This document shows positions 9,289-17,181 of a DNA stretch of 64,000 nucleotides, in pieces. Under the pieces are notes generated by a model that saw only the letters and a program-made list of their open reading frames with translations, did not search any database and was not told the origin of the DNA. The DNA is from JAXLVB01 sp046329195 (GTDB lineage: Bacteria > Bacteroidota > Bacteroidia > Cytophagales > Spirosomataceae). Numbering within the stretch: the stretch's first letter is position 1; each line of letters starts with the position of its first letter. The stretch lies in the NCBI GenBank assembly GCA_046329195.1, contig JAXLVB010000002.1, positions 558,001 to 622,000 on the forward strand, in the 5' to 3' direction. Both the position numbers and the translations under genes were made by a program.

Positions 9289-9786
9289 TCATTGGTTGGC
9301 TAAGGTAAGCAATAGCGTTTCCAAGTTTTGTAAGGTAGCGGTGAATCCTAGTCGGAAACCCTCAAGCAATCGGCTCATGCGTTCAAACGACTCATTAAAA
9401 ATAGTAATGCTGACGGTAGTGATGCCGTTTTGTTCACTGAAATGGTACTCCCATTCCGAACCAGGTAATTCAGGGTTCTCGTCTTTGTCAGCAAAGGCAT
9501 TGTACATTTTAAAATAGGTCTTTGGTGTAATGGCCATGTAGCGCTGAATGCTCCAGTTTTCTTGCCCTTCTGGCCCCACCATGGCATAAAATCGTTTTCC
9601 GCCCACTTCAAAATTCATGTAGTTAGTTCTTGATTGCCACGGAGCAGGCGCTGACCATTGGTCAAGCAATTCTTGTCTGGTGAAAGCATCCCATACCAAC
9701 GATAACCCAGCGGCAAATTCTCTGGTGATGAAAATTGTTTTGGCAGGTTTGTCAACTGTAAAATCAAATAATAAGGTAGGATTCAT
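9289..9786 (-). CDS. SRPBCC/AHSA1-like ligand-binding protein
   Basis: 165 residues of the AHSA1/START helix-grip fold: ITREFAAGLSLVWDAFTRQELLDQWSAP at the front, GGKRFYAMVGPEG in the middle and a long C-terminal helix (RLLEGFRLGFTATLQNLETLL). The family binds hydrophobic ligands or assists proteins; no catalytic residues are expected. The ATG overlaps the ArsR stop by 4 bp (ATGA), so the two are translationally coupled. It is a clear paralogue of the protein at 11850-12353, with the same N-terminal layout (LLFDFTVDKPAKTI versus LLFDFSVNKATNTI). Confidence 0.85.
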   Translation of the reverse strand: MNPTLLFDFTVDKPAKTIFITREFAAGLSLVWDAFTRQELLDQWSAPAPWQSRTNYMNFEVGGKRFYAMVGPEGQENWSIQRYMAITPKTYFKMYNAFADKDENPELPGSEWEYHFSEQNGITTVSITIFNESFERMSRLLEGFRLGFTATLQNLETLLLTLANQ

Positions 9787-10103
9787 GGCTCTGTTTTGTT
9801 GAGAGTGGCTAATAACTGATCAAGCTGAGTAAATTTGGTTTCCCAAATCGTGCGGTATTGGTCTAACCATTTGTCGATTTCTTTCAATTTTTCAATTTCG
9901 AGCGAGTAGTAAATCTCTCGGCCTTGATGTTCTTGTTTCACGAGTTCACATTCGGTCAGAATGCGTAAATGCTTCGACACGGCTTGGCGAGTTGTGTTGA
10001 AATTTTCGGCAATGGCATTGGGTGTCATCGCCTGTAACGCAATCAGCGCAATAATGCTTCGTCTGGTTGGGTCAGCGATGGCCTGAAAAATATCTCGTCT
10101 CAT
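9783..10103 (-). CDS. ArsR-family winged-helix repressor
   Basis: 106 residues beginning RRDIFQAIADPTRRSIIALI, followed by a helix-turn-helix (TPNAIAENFNTTRQAVSKHLRILTECELV) and the beta wing EHQGREIYYSL. This is the SdpR/YgaV-like ArsR subgroup without metal-binding cysteines, which generally partners with SRPBCC proteins. It leads an operon of at least three genes. A 42-bp palindrome directly upstream (10124-10165) is its probable autoregulatory operator, and a related palindrome precedes the second SRPBCC gene. Confidence 0.87.
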   Translation of the reverse strand: MRRDIFQAIADPTRRSIIALIALQAMTPNAIAENFNTTRQAVSKHLRILTECELVKQEHQGREIYYSLEIEKLKEIDKWLDQYRTIWETKFTQLDQLLATLNKTEP

Positions 10104-10123
10104 GGTATCTATTGTTGAAATAA

Positions 10124-10165
10124 GAAACTAATTGGTTGCAAATATATATGCAACCAATTAGTTTC
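10124..10165. promoter_or_regulatory. operator palindrome of the ArsR repressor (site 1)
   Basis: A perfect inverted repeat with 17-bp arms (GAAACTAATTGGTTGCA and its complement) around an 8-bp AT-rich spacer, ending 21 bp before the ArsR start codon. The size and position fit a dimeric winged-helix repressor site. A degenerate copy with the same arm and spacer lengths is at 12382-12423. Confidence 0.75.
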
Positions 10166-10335
10166 ACAAATATTATTAACGTTATTTTATAATTTTTCTT
10201 ATTCGCAAGTCCAGCCACTCAATGCTTTTGAGTGATGGAGTACTCTTTTTTATAATGAATGGGGGAGGAACTGAAATTTGCGGCCATGGGCAGAATCTTT
10301 CTGAACGTAACGAGCCATACAGTTGTATTTCTACA

Positions 10336-10818
10336 CTAAGGCATACCTCTACCTACAAAGCGGTTTTGCCCTGTCAGAAAGCCAATGGCTTTTTCAATAT
10401 TCTGGGCGATGCTTTGTTCGTTCTTGAGGGAAGCAATATAACGGACTATTTCTTTTTGTCTGGAGGGAGATAGCTTCTCAAAGGTAGCTTGTGCTTCGGG
10501 ATTTTGGCTGAGGGCTTTCGCCAACTGGGGTGGTATCGGAATACTACGATCGCTGAGGTCGAGTTGGATGCTTAGTTCTAGGGTTTCACCAATACGTTTA
10601 GGTGAGTTGGGAAGCATGACGGTGTTGATATACAAACGCCATTCACCACTGTATTTGACCAAGGTTTGTGTATAAGCCTGACCGTTGAGAGTACCGCACA
10701 CAGGGATAGGGCCTTTGCGCTTGCCTGCCTGTACAAATAAGGCTTCGAGGATGTCGGCGGGGACAAACACAAACGGATTGACGCCAATAATGTCAAGGGG
10801 AGCAGAGAAGTAATGCAT
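10336..10818 (-). CDS. DUF1905 / YdeI-OmpD-associated domain protein
   Basis: 160 residues. The first about 85 form a DUF1905 beta barrel (FVFVPADILEALFV, GPIPVCGTLNG, GEWRLYINTVM). The remainder is the YdeI/OmpD-associated helical part (PIPPQLAKALSQNPEAQATFEKLSPSRQKEIVRYIASLKNEQSI). The domain pair is widespread in Bacteroidota and Actinobacteria, and its function is poorly defined. It starts 20 bp after the cyclase-like gene on the same strand and is probably its operon partner. Confidence 0.78.
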   Translation of the reverse strand: MHYFSAPLDIIGVNPFVFVPADILEALFVQAGKRKGPIPVCGTLNGQAYTQTLVKYSGEWRLYINTVMLPNSPKRIGETLELSIQLDLSDRSIPIPPQLAKALSQNPEAQATFEKLSPSRQKEIVRYIASLKNEQSIAQNIEKAIGFLTGQNRFVGRGMP

Positions 10819-10838
10819 GTCAGTGACTCTTCAACAAC

Positions 10839-11735
10839 CTAGGGTCTTTTGGGTAATTTGGCCATAGCTCTTACCGGAAAGGTACCAACACCTTTGAATT
10901 TGGGTGGAATGGCACTGAACGTAAAACCCTCGTAGGGTAACAAATAAAGATGGCACAAATGCTCTACGATGAGGATTTCTGCACCCAACAAGATGGTATG
11001 CACGGGTCGGGCTTTGCCCTGTGTATTGTCAATGTTGTGCGAGTCAATGCCTACCAATTTGACTTGGCAGTCTCTGAGGTACTCGGCGGCGACTTGGGTC
11101 AGATAAGGGTGGTTTTCGTAATAGGTTTCGGTGTTCCAGAAGCGGTCCCAGCCTGTGTGAATAAGCACTGCCCGATTCCGAATTTCATGGTTTCTCAACA
11201 AGTGCTCGGTGATTTCGAGTGTTTCAGTAAACGGCACACTGATGACAAGGGCATCGAGGTCAGTAAATGATGCTAATCCTATCTCTGACAGGTCTTTACC
11301 GTTTTCAAACCGATGGAAAGGGCAGTCTAAGTAGGTGCCTGTATTGGTCACCATTTCGATTTTGCCAATGTGAAACTCCGTACCTTCTTCATAAAATTGC
11401 TTGGAGTTTTCTCTACTCAAGTAATCGCAAACAATGGGGGCAGGCAAGCCTTTGTAGGTAACAAGCCCATGTTCAATGGTGTGACTCAGGTCAATCAATA
11501 GGTCCGTTTCGGTAGGGGTGTTAATGGGTTTTCGCTTGTGTGGTTCTTCAAAAATGACTTTGTTCAGAATCTTGGTTTGCCCCACCATCAAAAGCCGTAA
11601 GTCTGCTACTAAGTAATCAGCCAGTTCTTTGTCCGAAATATGGTCTCCTGCTATGTCGAGGCGGAAGTCTTCGCCTTTGATACTACCCCCGTTGGTAAAA
11701 TAAATCTCAAAATCAAATTTTACTCGTTTGTCCAT
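10839..11735 (-). CDS. cyclase/kynurenine-formamidase-like protein with altered metal motif
   Basis: 298 residues. Residues 1-70 form a small extra N-terminal region (DFEIYFTNGGSIKGEDFRLD). Residues about 80-295 are a PF04199 cyclase domain (LIDLSHTIEHGLVTYKGLPAP, VLIHTGWDRFW, LVGIDSHNID). In metal-dependent kynurenine formamidases the motif is HxGTHxDxPxH; here it reads N131-TGT-Y135-L-D137-CPF-H141, so two of the metal ligands are replaced while the Asp and last His remain. Activity may therefore be changed. No tryptophan-degradation genes are nearby, so a kynurenine role is not supported. Confidence 0.72.
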   Translation of the reverse strand: MDKRVKFDFEIYFTNGGSIKGEDFRLDIAGDHISDKELADYLVADLRLLMVGQTKILNKVIFEEPHKRKPINTPTETDLLIDLSHTIEHGLVTYKGLPAPIVCDYLSRENSKQFYEEGTEFHIGKIEMVTNTGTYLDCPFHRFENGKDLSEIGLASFTDLDALVISVPFTETLEITEHLLRNHEIRNRAVLIHTGWDRFWNTETYYENHPYLTQVAAEYLRDCQVKLVGIDSHNIDNTQGKARPVHTILLGAEILIVEHLCHLYLLPYEGFTFSAIPPKFKGVGTFPVRAMAKLPKRP

Positions 11736-11849
11736 GTTGGGTTGGTGTTACGCTACGAAACAAATATACTATTCTCTCTACATAATCGGCAAGATGATGG
11801 AGAATAATACTCCCAACGTTCTGCCGATAAAGAAAGGTAATACGTACAC

Positions 11850-12353
11850 TTACTCGCTTAGCGTAAGTAAGAGGCTGTCTAATTGTTGCAAACCAACCGA
11901 AAAACCTTCTTTAAAGCCCATATCAAGGGTTTTTTGGAGGTCGGCAAGGGTATCGAAGGTCAACAGAATATCTACTTCAACCTTGTTGCCTTTGGAGATA
12001 AAGGTGTTCTGCCAAGTATTTTGGGGGAAGTCTGGGTTCATAATACCGTGTTCGTCGCAAAAACCGTCGTTGGCTGTAAACGATTGTTCTGCTTGAATGC
12101 TGAGGTATTCTACTTTGCTCCAAAATACCGCCCCATCTGGTATAATCATAGCATAGAGCCAGTGACCGCCTTCTCGGAAGTCCATGGTTTTGGTTTGGGC
12201 TCTGCATGGTTGCGGACCCCACCATTGGTCGAGCAACTCGGGAGTGGTCCAGGTTTTCCAGACCAACGGGAGTGAGCCGTTAAATTCACGCTTGACGTGA
12301 ATGGTGTTGGTGGCTTTGTTGACGCTGAAATCAAAAAGGAGGGTAGTGTTCAT
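11850..12353 (-). CDS. SRPBCC/AHSA1-like protein, second copy
   Basis: 167 residues from the ATG at 12353 (MNTTLLFDFSVNKATNTI), matching the start of its paralogue at 9786. The frame remains open to 12440, but those codons run through a palindromic operator and are not credible. It has the family pattern VKREFNGSLPLVWKTWTTPELLDQWWGP and a C-terminal helix DLQKTLDMGFKEGFSVGLQQLDSLLLTL. WWGP is the canonical AHSA1 motif; the paralogue has WSAP. It is monocistronic and probably repressed by the ArsR protein encoded at 9783. Confidence 0.85.
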   Translation of the reverse strand: MNTTLLFDFSVNKATNTIHVKREFNGSLPLVWKTWTTPELLDQWWGPQPCRAQTKTMDFREGGHWLYAMIIPDGAVFWSKVEYLSIQAEQSFTANDGFCDEHGIMNPDFPQNTWQNTFISKGNKVEVDILLTFDTLADLQKTLDMGFKEGFSVGLQQLDSLLLTLSE

Positions 12354-12381
12354 GGCTTTTTGGATTAAAAGTTTGAATAAT

Positions 12382-12423
12382 GAAACTGATTGGTTGCAAA
12401 TATATGTGCAACTAATTGGTTTC
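12382..12423. promoter_or_regulatory. operator palindrome of the ArsR repressor (site 2)
   Basis: An imperfect inverted repeat, GAAACTGATTGGTTGCA, 8 bp, TGCAACTAATTGGTTTC, 28 bp before the second SRPBCC start. Arm length, spacer length and most bases equal those of site 1 at 10124-10165, so both transcription units probably belong to one regulon. Confidence 0.68.
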
Positions 12424-12493
12424 GCAAAACTTCTTTTCAAATTAGTTGAGGAATGATAAAAAAAGAGTGTGTAAGATTCTTAAAAACAGGTAT

Positions 12494-13876
12494 TTAACCA
12501 CGATGTAGGCCATATTCCTCCAGTTTGCGGTAGAGGGTAGTCAGGCCAATGCCCAACAAACGAGCGGTTTCGGTTTTGTTACCTTGGGTGTGATGAAGTA
12601 CTTTGGCAATATGAAGTTTTTCGACAGTAGCCAAGTCGAGAGCATCGTGGCCTTCGGTGAAGCTCACACCAAGGCGGAATTCGAGCGGGAGGTCTTGGAG
12701 CGAGAGCGCCGGTTGGTCGCAAAGAATCATGGCTCGTTCCATTACATTTTTGAGTTCCCGAATATTGCCTTTCCAACGATGCTGTTGCATTTTTTCTAAG
12801 AATTCAACACTTAGTTTCGGGGTACTTTTATTCAATTTTTTGGCAAAAAAAGTAGCAAAAAAAGCACATAAGGCAGGAATATCGGTTTTACGCTCTTGAA
12901 GCGAAGGCAACTGGATCTGGAATACGGAGAGGCGATAAAACAAATCTAACCGAAACTGCCCCTGAGCAGCTTCATGTTCTAGGTTTCGGTTAGTGGCAGC
13001 GATGACTCGCACGTTTATCTTGGTAGGCTTAGAGTCGCCGACTTTAAAAAACTCGCTGGTTTCGAGCACTCGCAGCAGTTTAGCTTGTAATTCGAGGGGC
13101 ATCTCGCCAATTTCGTCCAAGAAAATTGAACCTTGATGGGCTTCTTCGAGGAGGCCTTTTTTGTCACGCATGGCTCCGGTAAAAGCTCCCGATTTGTGGC
13201 CAAAAAGCTCGCTTTCGAGGAGGTCTTTGGCAATGGCGCTGCAATTGAGTGCCACAAAAGCCTTGTCTTTGCGAGGACTCTCGTAATGAATGGCTTGTGC
13301 AAAGAGTTCTTTGCCGGTACCCGTTTCGCCAGTGAGCAAAACGGTGGTGTCGGTTGGAGTGACCTTTCGAGCTAAGGAGATGGCTTCCAGAATAGCAGGT
13401 GCTTGTCCTAAGATATTGCCAAAGCCAAACCGTTTGGTCACCTGCTGCTCTAAATGAAGCACTCGATGTTGGAGAATGGCTTTTTCGGTAGCTTTGGCCA
13501 CAAGCGGAATGATTTTATCGTTATCGTCGCCTTTGGTGAGGTAGTCAAATGCTCCGTTTTTGATAGCCTGCACACCGTCTTGAATAGTGCCGTAGGCCGT
13601 GAGTTGTATGATTTCGAGCGCTGGATACTGTTGCTTGATTTGTTGAGTAAGCGCCACGCCGTGGGCATCAGGGAGTTTTACATCGCACAAGACTACGTGA
13701 ATGGTGTCTTGCTCCAGCACTCGCCAGGCTTCACGGGCGGTGCCTGCCTGCAAGACGGTGTAACCTTCAAGATCCAGAATACGAGCTAACAGTTCTCGTA
13801 GGTTTTTTTCGTCGTCAATAATTAGCAGATGAGGTGTCACGGGTGTCCAATCAAAAATTGCTCGAATATAGAGCAC
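12494..13876 (-). CDS. NtrC-family sigma-54-dependent response regulator
   Basis: About 460 residues. The receiver domain (15-130) holds the DD pair at 21-22 and phospho-acceptor D65 (VVLCDVKLPD). The AAA+ domain has Walker A GETGTGKE (183-190), the sigma-54 contact loop GAFTGA (230-235), a Walker B region SIFLDEIGEM and an arginine-finger stretch FYRLSVFQIQLP. A Fis-type helix-turn-helix (NKTETARLLGIGLTTLYRKL) ends the protein. Both candidate starts are GTG (13876 or 13840); the second begins VTPHLLIIDDE and fits the family start better. It is probably co-transcribed with the caspase-like gene 30 bp upstream. The partner kinase is not adjacent. Confidence 0.9.
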   Translation of the reverse strand: MLYIRAIFDWTPVTPHLLIIDDEKNLRELLARILDLEGYTVLQAGTAREAWRVLEQDTIHVVLCDVKLPDAHGVALTQQIKQQYPALEIIQLTAYGTIQDGVQAIKNGAFDYLTKGDDNDKIIPLVAKATEKAILQHRVLHLEQQVTKRFGFGNILGQAPAILEAISLARKVTPTDTTVLLTGETGTGKELFAQAIHYESPRKDKAFVALNCSAIAKDLLESELFGHKSGAFTGAMRDKKGLLEEAHQGSIFLDEIGEMPLELQAKLLRVLETSEFFKVGDSKPTKINVRVIAATNRNLEHEAAQGQFRLDLFYRLSVFQIQLPSLQERKTDIPALCAFFATFFAKKLNKSTPKLSVEFLEKMQQHRWKGNIRELKNVMERAMILCDQPALSLQDLPLEFRLGVSFTEGHDALDLATVEKLHIAKVLHHTQGNKTETARLLGIGLTTLYRKLEEYGLHRG

Positions 13877-13906
13877 AATTCGCTAACCTGTATGTACAGC
13901 GACTTT

Positions 13907-14449
13907 TCAAGCACTAAATAGCTGAAACAACTGGGTTTCAGAGTCCAACGACGAGGCTTTTTGAAAAGCTTGCTCTACCGAACTACCTTTGGAACGTTCA
14001 TAAAAAAACAGTACTACAAATAGGAGGGAAGCATTGCCTTCTACATAGTCAGTAGCAGATAGGTAGTGACTACAGCCAATCTGCTGAAAACCAGATGCTA
14101 AAGTGGATAGTCCACAACCAGTAGCGAGTACGGTAAAAAGAGGGAGATGGCCATAGGTTTGAATCAGGTCATTGTCAAAATCGCCTTGTGGTTCGCCTGC
14201 AAGGTAAAGGCTTGGGTCAAGTTGCGGCATGACAATGGCCCCTCTGTGTCCATGCGAAGACAAGATAAGGGTTTGAATATCAGGATATAAAGCCTTTCCA
14301 TTGAGCACTGCTACGAAATCACTCGGGCGACCAATGGGATAATAGACTATTCGAAAGCCCATGTACTCCAACGCACCACGAAGTGCCATAGGCTCTTGAC
14401 CTACGTCGCCAATACTGACCAAGCCAATGGTAGAAGAATTTACGCTCAT
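13907..14449 (-). CDS. small caspase/CHAT-like protein (putative)
   Basis: 180 residues, not assignable to a named family by eye. The pattern resembles clan CD peptidases. A hydrophobic strand leads into His-Gly (TLILSSHGH, His66), and a second hydrophobic strand leads into a Cys (LFTVLATGCG, Cys112). After that come the typical SGFQQIGCSHYLSATDYVEGNASLLFVVLFFYE and SVEQAFQKA segments, which in CHAT and caspase domains follow the catalytic Cys. There is no signal peptide and no fused domain. It sits directly upstream of an NtrC-type regulator and is divergent from the MBL gene. Peptidase activity is inference. Confidence 0.5.
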   Translation of the reverse strand: MSVNSSTIGLVSIGDVGQEPMALRGALEYMGFRIVYYPIGRPSDFVAVLNGKALYPDIQTLILSSHGHRGAIVMPQLDPSLYLAGEPQGDFDNDLIQTYGHLPLFTVLATGCGLSTLASGFQQIGCSHYLSATDYVEGNASLLFVVLFFYERSKGSSVEQAFQKASSLDSETQLFQLFSA

Positions 14450-14493
14450 GTGAAGCGATAGAAGCTTTTTGTATCAATATTATACGAAATTTC

Positions 14494-14501
14494 TAATTTT
14501 G
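14494..14501 (+). promoter_or_regulatory. candidate -7 promoter box before the MBL gene
   Basis: TAATTTTG matches the Bacteroidota TAnnTTTG -7 element. A TTTG lies 22 bp upstream (14468-14471), slightly farther than usual. It would place the transcript start just upstream of the ATG at 14517. Confidence 0.35.
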
Positions 14502-14516
14502 TCAATGATGTTTCGT

Positions 14517-15449
14517 ATGAAAAAGATACTATTTACTATTGGTCTGTGGGTCTATGCGCAAGTCTTGCTAGCGCAATCCTCCGAGTCGCCGTTTTTGATG
14601 GTGTTGGGAGTAGCACAAGACGGGGGATATCCGCAAGCAGGTTGTGAGAAAGCCTGCTGTGCACCCGTGTGGGTCAATCCGCAGTTGGGGCGCTATGTGT
14701 CGTGCTTAGGATTGGTAGAGCCGGCTTCGGCCCGACGTTGGATGTTTGATGCTACCCCAGATTTTAGAGCACAGTTACGTTGGTTACAACAACAACCCCC
14801 TGCGCTGGCTACGAAGCCACTGGATGGAATTTTCGTTACACACGGGCACATTGGCCATTATTCGGGGCTGATGAATTTAGGCCGGGAAGTGATGGGCGCC
14901 CAACATGTCAAGGTGTATGCTATGCCGCAAATGCAAGGCTTCGTACGGCAGTATGGCCCTTGGAATCAGCTACTTAAATTGTCGAATATTGACCTACAAG
15001 CACTGGCTGCCGATAGTGTAATCCAGTTGAGTTCCCAGCTTCGAGTGATACCTTTTAAAGTACCCCATCGAGCCGAATATACCGAGACGGTTGGCTTCCG
15101 TATCGAAGGCCCTCGGCGCAAAGTGGTATTCATCCCTGATATTGACAAATGGGAGCTATGGGAACGCCGTATTGAGACAGTGATTGAGTCTGCCGATGTG
15201 GTGCTGCTCGATGCTACTTTTTATGCCGATGGCGAGATTCCGGGCCGCCCAATGAAGGACATTCCGCATCCATTTATCGAAGAAACCATGCAACGTTTGG
15301 CCAAACTCCCTGCTAATGAGCGTAATAAGGTGTATTTTATTCACCTTAATCACACCAACCCAGCGTTGGTGATAGGTAGCGAGGCTCAACAAGCGATTGA
15401 GCGAAAGGGGTTTCATGTCGCCCAACAAGGCCAGCGTATTGAGTTGTAG
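14517..15449 (+). CDS. exported PqqB-like metallo-beta-lactamase-fold hydrolase
   Basis: 310 residues from the ATG at 14517, which gives a signal peptide (MKKILFTIGLWVYAQVLLAQ). ATGs at 14505 and 14508 are alternatives. The metal motif appears as FVTHGHIGHYSGL, i.e. HxHxxH with Gly in place of the usual Asp, and later elements are VVFIPDIDKWE, DVVLLDATFY and FIHLNHTNP. The GVAQDGGYPQAGC start and overall plan match the PqqB group of MBL proteins. No other pqq genes are nearby, so a PQQ role is not supported and the enzyme is best seen as a periplasmic hydrolase. Confidence 0.78.
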   Translation: MKKILFTIGLWVYAQVLLAQSSESPFLMVLGVAQDGGYPQAGCEKACCAPVWVNPQLGRYVSCLGLVEPASARRWMFDATPDFRAQLRWLQQQPPALATKPLDGIFVTHGHIGHYSGLMNLGREVMGAQHVKVYAMPQMQGFVRQYGPWNQLLKLSNIDLQALAADSVIQLSSQLRVIPFKVPHRAEYTETVGFRIEGPRRKVVFIPDIDKWELWERRIETVIESADVVLLDATFYADGEIPGRPMKDIPHPFIEETMQRLAKLPANERNKVYFIHLNHTNPALVIGSEAQQAIERKGFHVAQQGQRIEL

Positions 15450-15465
15450 AGGCTAATCGTACAAA

Positions 15466-15498
15466 AAGGGCTGACGTTTAGCAAAAACGTCAGCCCTT
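15466..15498. terminator. bidirectional hairpin terminator
   Basis: A perfect 14-bp stem (AAGGGCTGACGTTT and complement) with a 5-nt loop. It lies between the convergent MBL gene and the esterase gene, with A-rich and T-rich flanks on both sides. Confidence 0.8.
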
Positions 15499-15518
15499 AT
15501 TTCTGTGGAGTGCCATTG

Positions 15519-16652
15519 CTACTTCGACAACTTTCCGCTCTTGTCTATAAACTGCCAATGGTCGCTTTGCCAAGTGCTGTGTTCGTCTTTGCGGATGGTA
15601 GTACAATGGGTGCTTACTTTGGCTTTGCCTTTCTCAAAGGGATAGGCGCAGTCAAATTGAGGAGCTATGACGAGGCGATACGTTTTGGCATCGGCATAGC
15701 CGATTTTACCGTTTTTTACCACTCTAATCAAACCCTCCGAGGCGTAGTCGGGGCCATTGTCATAGTTAAATACATCATAAAGTGTTGTTTTTTTGAGGTC
15801 TGTAATCACCCATTTTCCAGTCGAAGTTTGAGTCATGGTCAGAGGCGAGGTTGGTGTTGTGTTGTGACTTTCTGCTTTACTAACAAACTGTAAGCCTTCT
15901 TTAAAGCCAGGCAGAGGACTGAGCCCCCAATCGTCAAAAGCTTGATAATGAGCTGATACCTTGTTGCCTGATTTGGTTTGGAGCAAACTGGCAAAAGCCT
16001 TCATTTGCTTGTTTACTTCTGGGATATTGCTATTGCTATACGCACCGTTTAGACTGGCCAAGAAGATTTTTTTTCCTGCAAAAGACTCAGGACTTTTCAG
16101 TTTTGTGTCGGCCAAACTAGTAAAGAATAAATTATTTTTTTCATACCACTGTTTGCTTGCAGCAATATAGCCATCAAACAGGGTTGGCTTTGTCAAGAAC
16201 GCATACAGCGTGAACGAACCTGACAATGATTGGCCGTAGGCAATTCGCTGTCCGTTGGCACGATATTGTTTTTCAACGGCCGGAAAGATTTCTTTTTCAA
16301 TGCAGGCCAAAAAGGCGTCGTAGCGGGCATTGTCAGCCAATCGGTTTAGATTTCCGTCTCCCTCCTCAATACCAACTACAATCATAGGACTGAATTCTTT
16401 GTTTCCTTTTTTTAATAAATCGACGATTTCCTGCATCGCTTTGTTATAGCTATGCAGCACATAGAGGACTGGATAACTTGTTGAAGAAGCCGTGTAGCCT
16501 TCAGGCAAGCTAATTAGTAGCTTGATGTTTTTCTTCAAGTGGGTTGAAGTAATGCTGCGCTCTGCCATCTTGCTTTGTGCATAGACATACTGCACCTGAC
16601 ATACACTCAAGAAGAGCAGTAGCAATAAAAAATTTCTGAATGATAGGTTCAT
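15519..16652 (-). CDS. exported esterase (PF00756-like) with C-terminal WG-repeat-like tail
   Basis: 377 residues. A signal peptide ends near YAQS26. The esterase domain (about 35-270) has YPVLYVLHSY, IVVGIEEGDGN and the nucleophile elbow YGQSLSGSF with Ser142, as in enterobactin-esterase/EstD-type alpha/beta hydrolases. The last about 70 residues contain GLIRVVKNGKIGYADAKTYRLVIAPQFDCAYPFEKGKAKV, one copy of the WG (KWG) beta-repeat usually found in arrays. The substrate is unknown. The gene stands alone. Confidence 0.75.
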   Translation of the reverse strand: MNLSFRNFLLLLLFLSVCQVQYVYAQSKMAERSITSTHLKKNIKLLISLPEGYTASSTSYPVLYVLHSYNKAMQEIVDLLKKGNKEFSPMIVVGIEEGDGNLNRLADNARYDAFLACIEKEIFPAVEKQYRANGQRIAYGQSLSGSFTLYAFLTKPTLFDGYIAASKQWYEKNNLFFTSLADTKLKSPESFAGKKIFLASLNGAYSNSNIPEVNKQMKAFASLLQTKSGNKVSAHYQAFDDWGLSPLPGFKEGLQFVSKAESHNTTPTSPLTMTQTSTGKWVITDLKKTTLYDVFNYDNGPDYASEGLIRVVKNGKIGYADAKTYRLVIAPQFDCAYPFEKGKAKVSTHCTTIRKDEHSTWQSDHWQFIDKSGKLSK

Positions 16653-16795
16653 GGTTGATTTTGGGTTGAAATCAGCTGTGTTTTTTAATACTTCAAACGT
16701 TACGTCCGTTATTGGCGTGTAACGAAAGGTAGGTGTTTTTCAAAGTGGATAGGCAATTGACGTTACCTACCCGCCTTGAATGGCTATTTTGGCAA

Positions 16796-17074
16796 CTACT
16801 TTTTATTCAAAAACAAGAAATGTGGGGCTTCAATCACTCCTGCCGCCTGCATACCTGCCGCCAGATCGGGGCTATTATAGAAGGCTCTGGCGGCTTCGAG
16901 CGAAGTCCATTCGTTTAATACATACACGGTGTCTGGGTCATCGTGTAGGGTACCCACTTCTGCATTTAGCTCGCCAGCTGCTTTGCGTACTTCGCTAATG
17001 CTATCAAATACTGCTTTCCATTTGGTGAAATCTGCCACCTTGTGGTACACCATCGTTTTTACTGAGTTGCTCAT
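16796..17074 (-). CDS. ABM-like dimeric alpha/beta-barrel protein
   Basis: 92 residues with the monooxygenase/DUF fold pattern: VKTMVYHKVADFTKWKAVFDSISEVRKAAG, a central strand VYVLNEWTSLEAARAFYNSPDLAAGMQAAGV, and a short PHFLFLN end. Such antibiotic-biosynthesis-monooxygenase-like proteins are usually small dimers of unknown substrate. It lies 108 bp downstream of the start side of the DUF418 block on the same strand and is not obviously coupled to it. Confidence 0.7.
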   Translation of the reverse strand: MSNSVKTMVYHKVADFTKWKAVFDSISEVRKAAGELNAEVGTLHDDPDTVYVLNEWTSLEAARAFYNSPDLAAGMQAAGVIEAPHFLFLNKK

Positions 17075-17181
17075 GGTTTAGAATGTGTTTATGTGTTTGC
17101 TTACTGTGATTGGTTTTCGTCGGGCCGACACTTGGGCTTCTCCGATTTTCTTTATGATGAGTGCTTTTGACAACTACCTAT

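Noticed and set aside
12354..12440. Longer start of the second SRPBCC gene
   Set aside because: The added 29 codons encode the operator palindrome and share nothing with the paralogue.
16250..16275. TTGGCACG-N-TTG string like a sigma-54 promoter
   Set aside because: It lies inside the esterase gene and points to no gene start.
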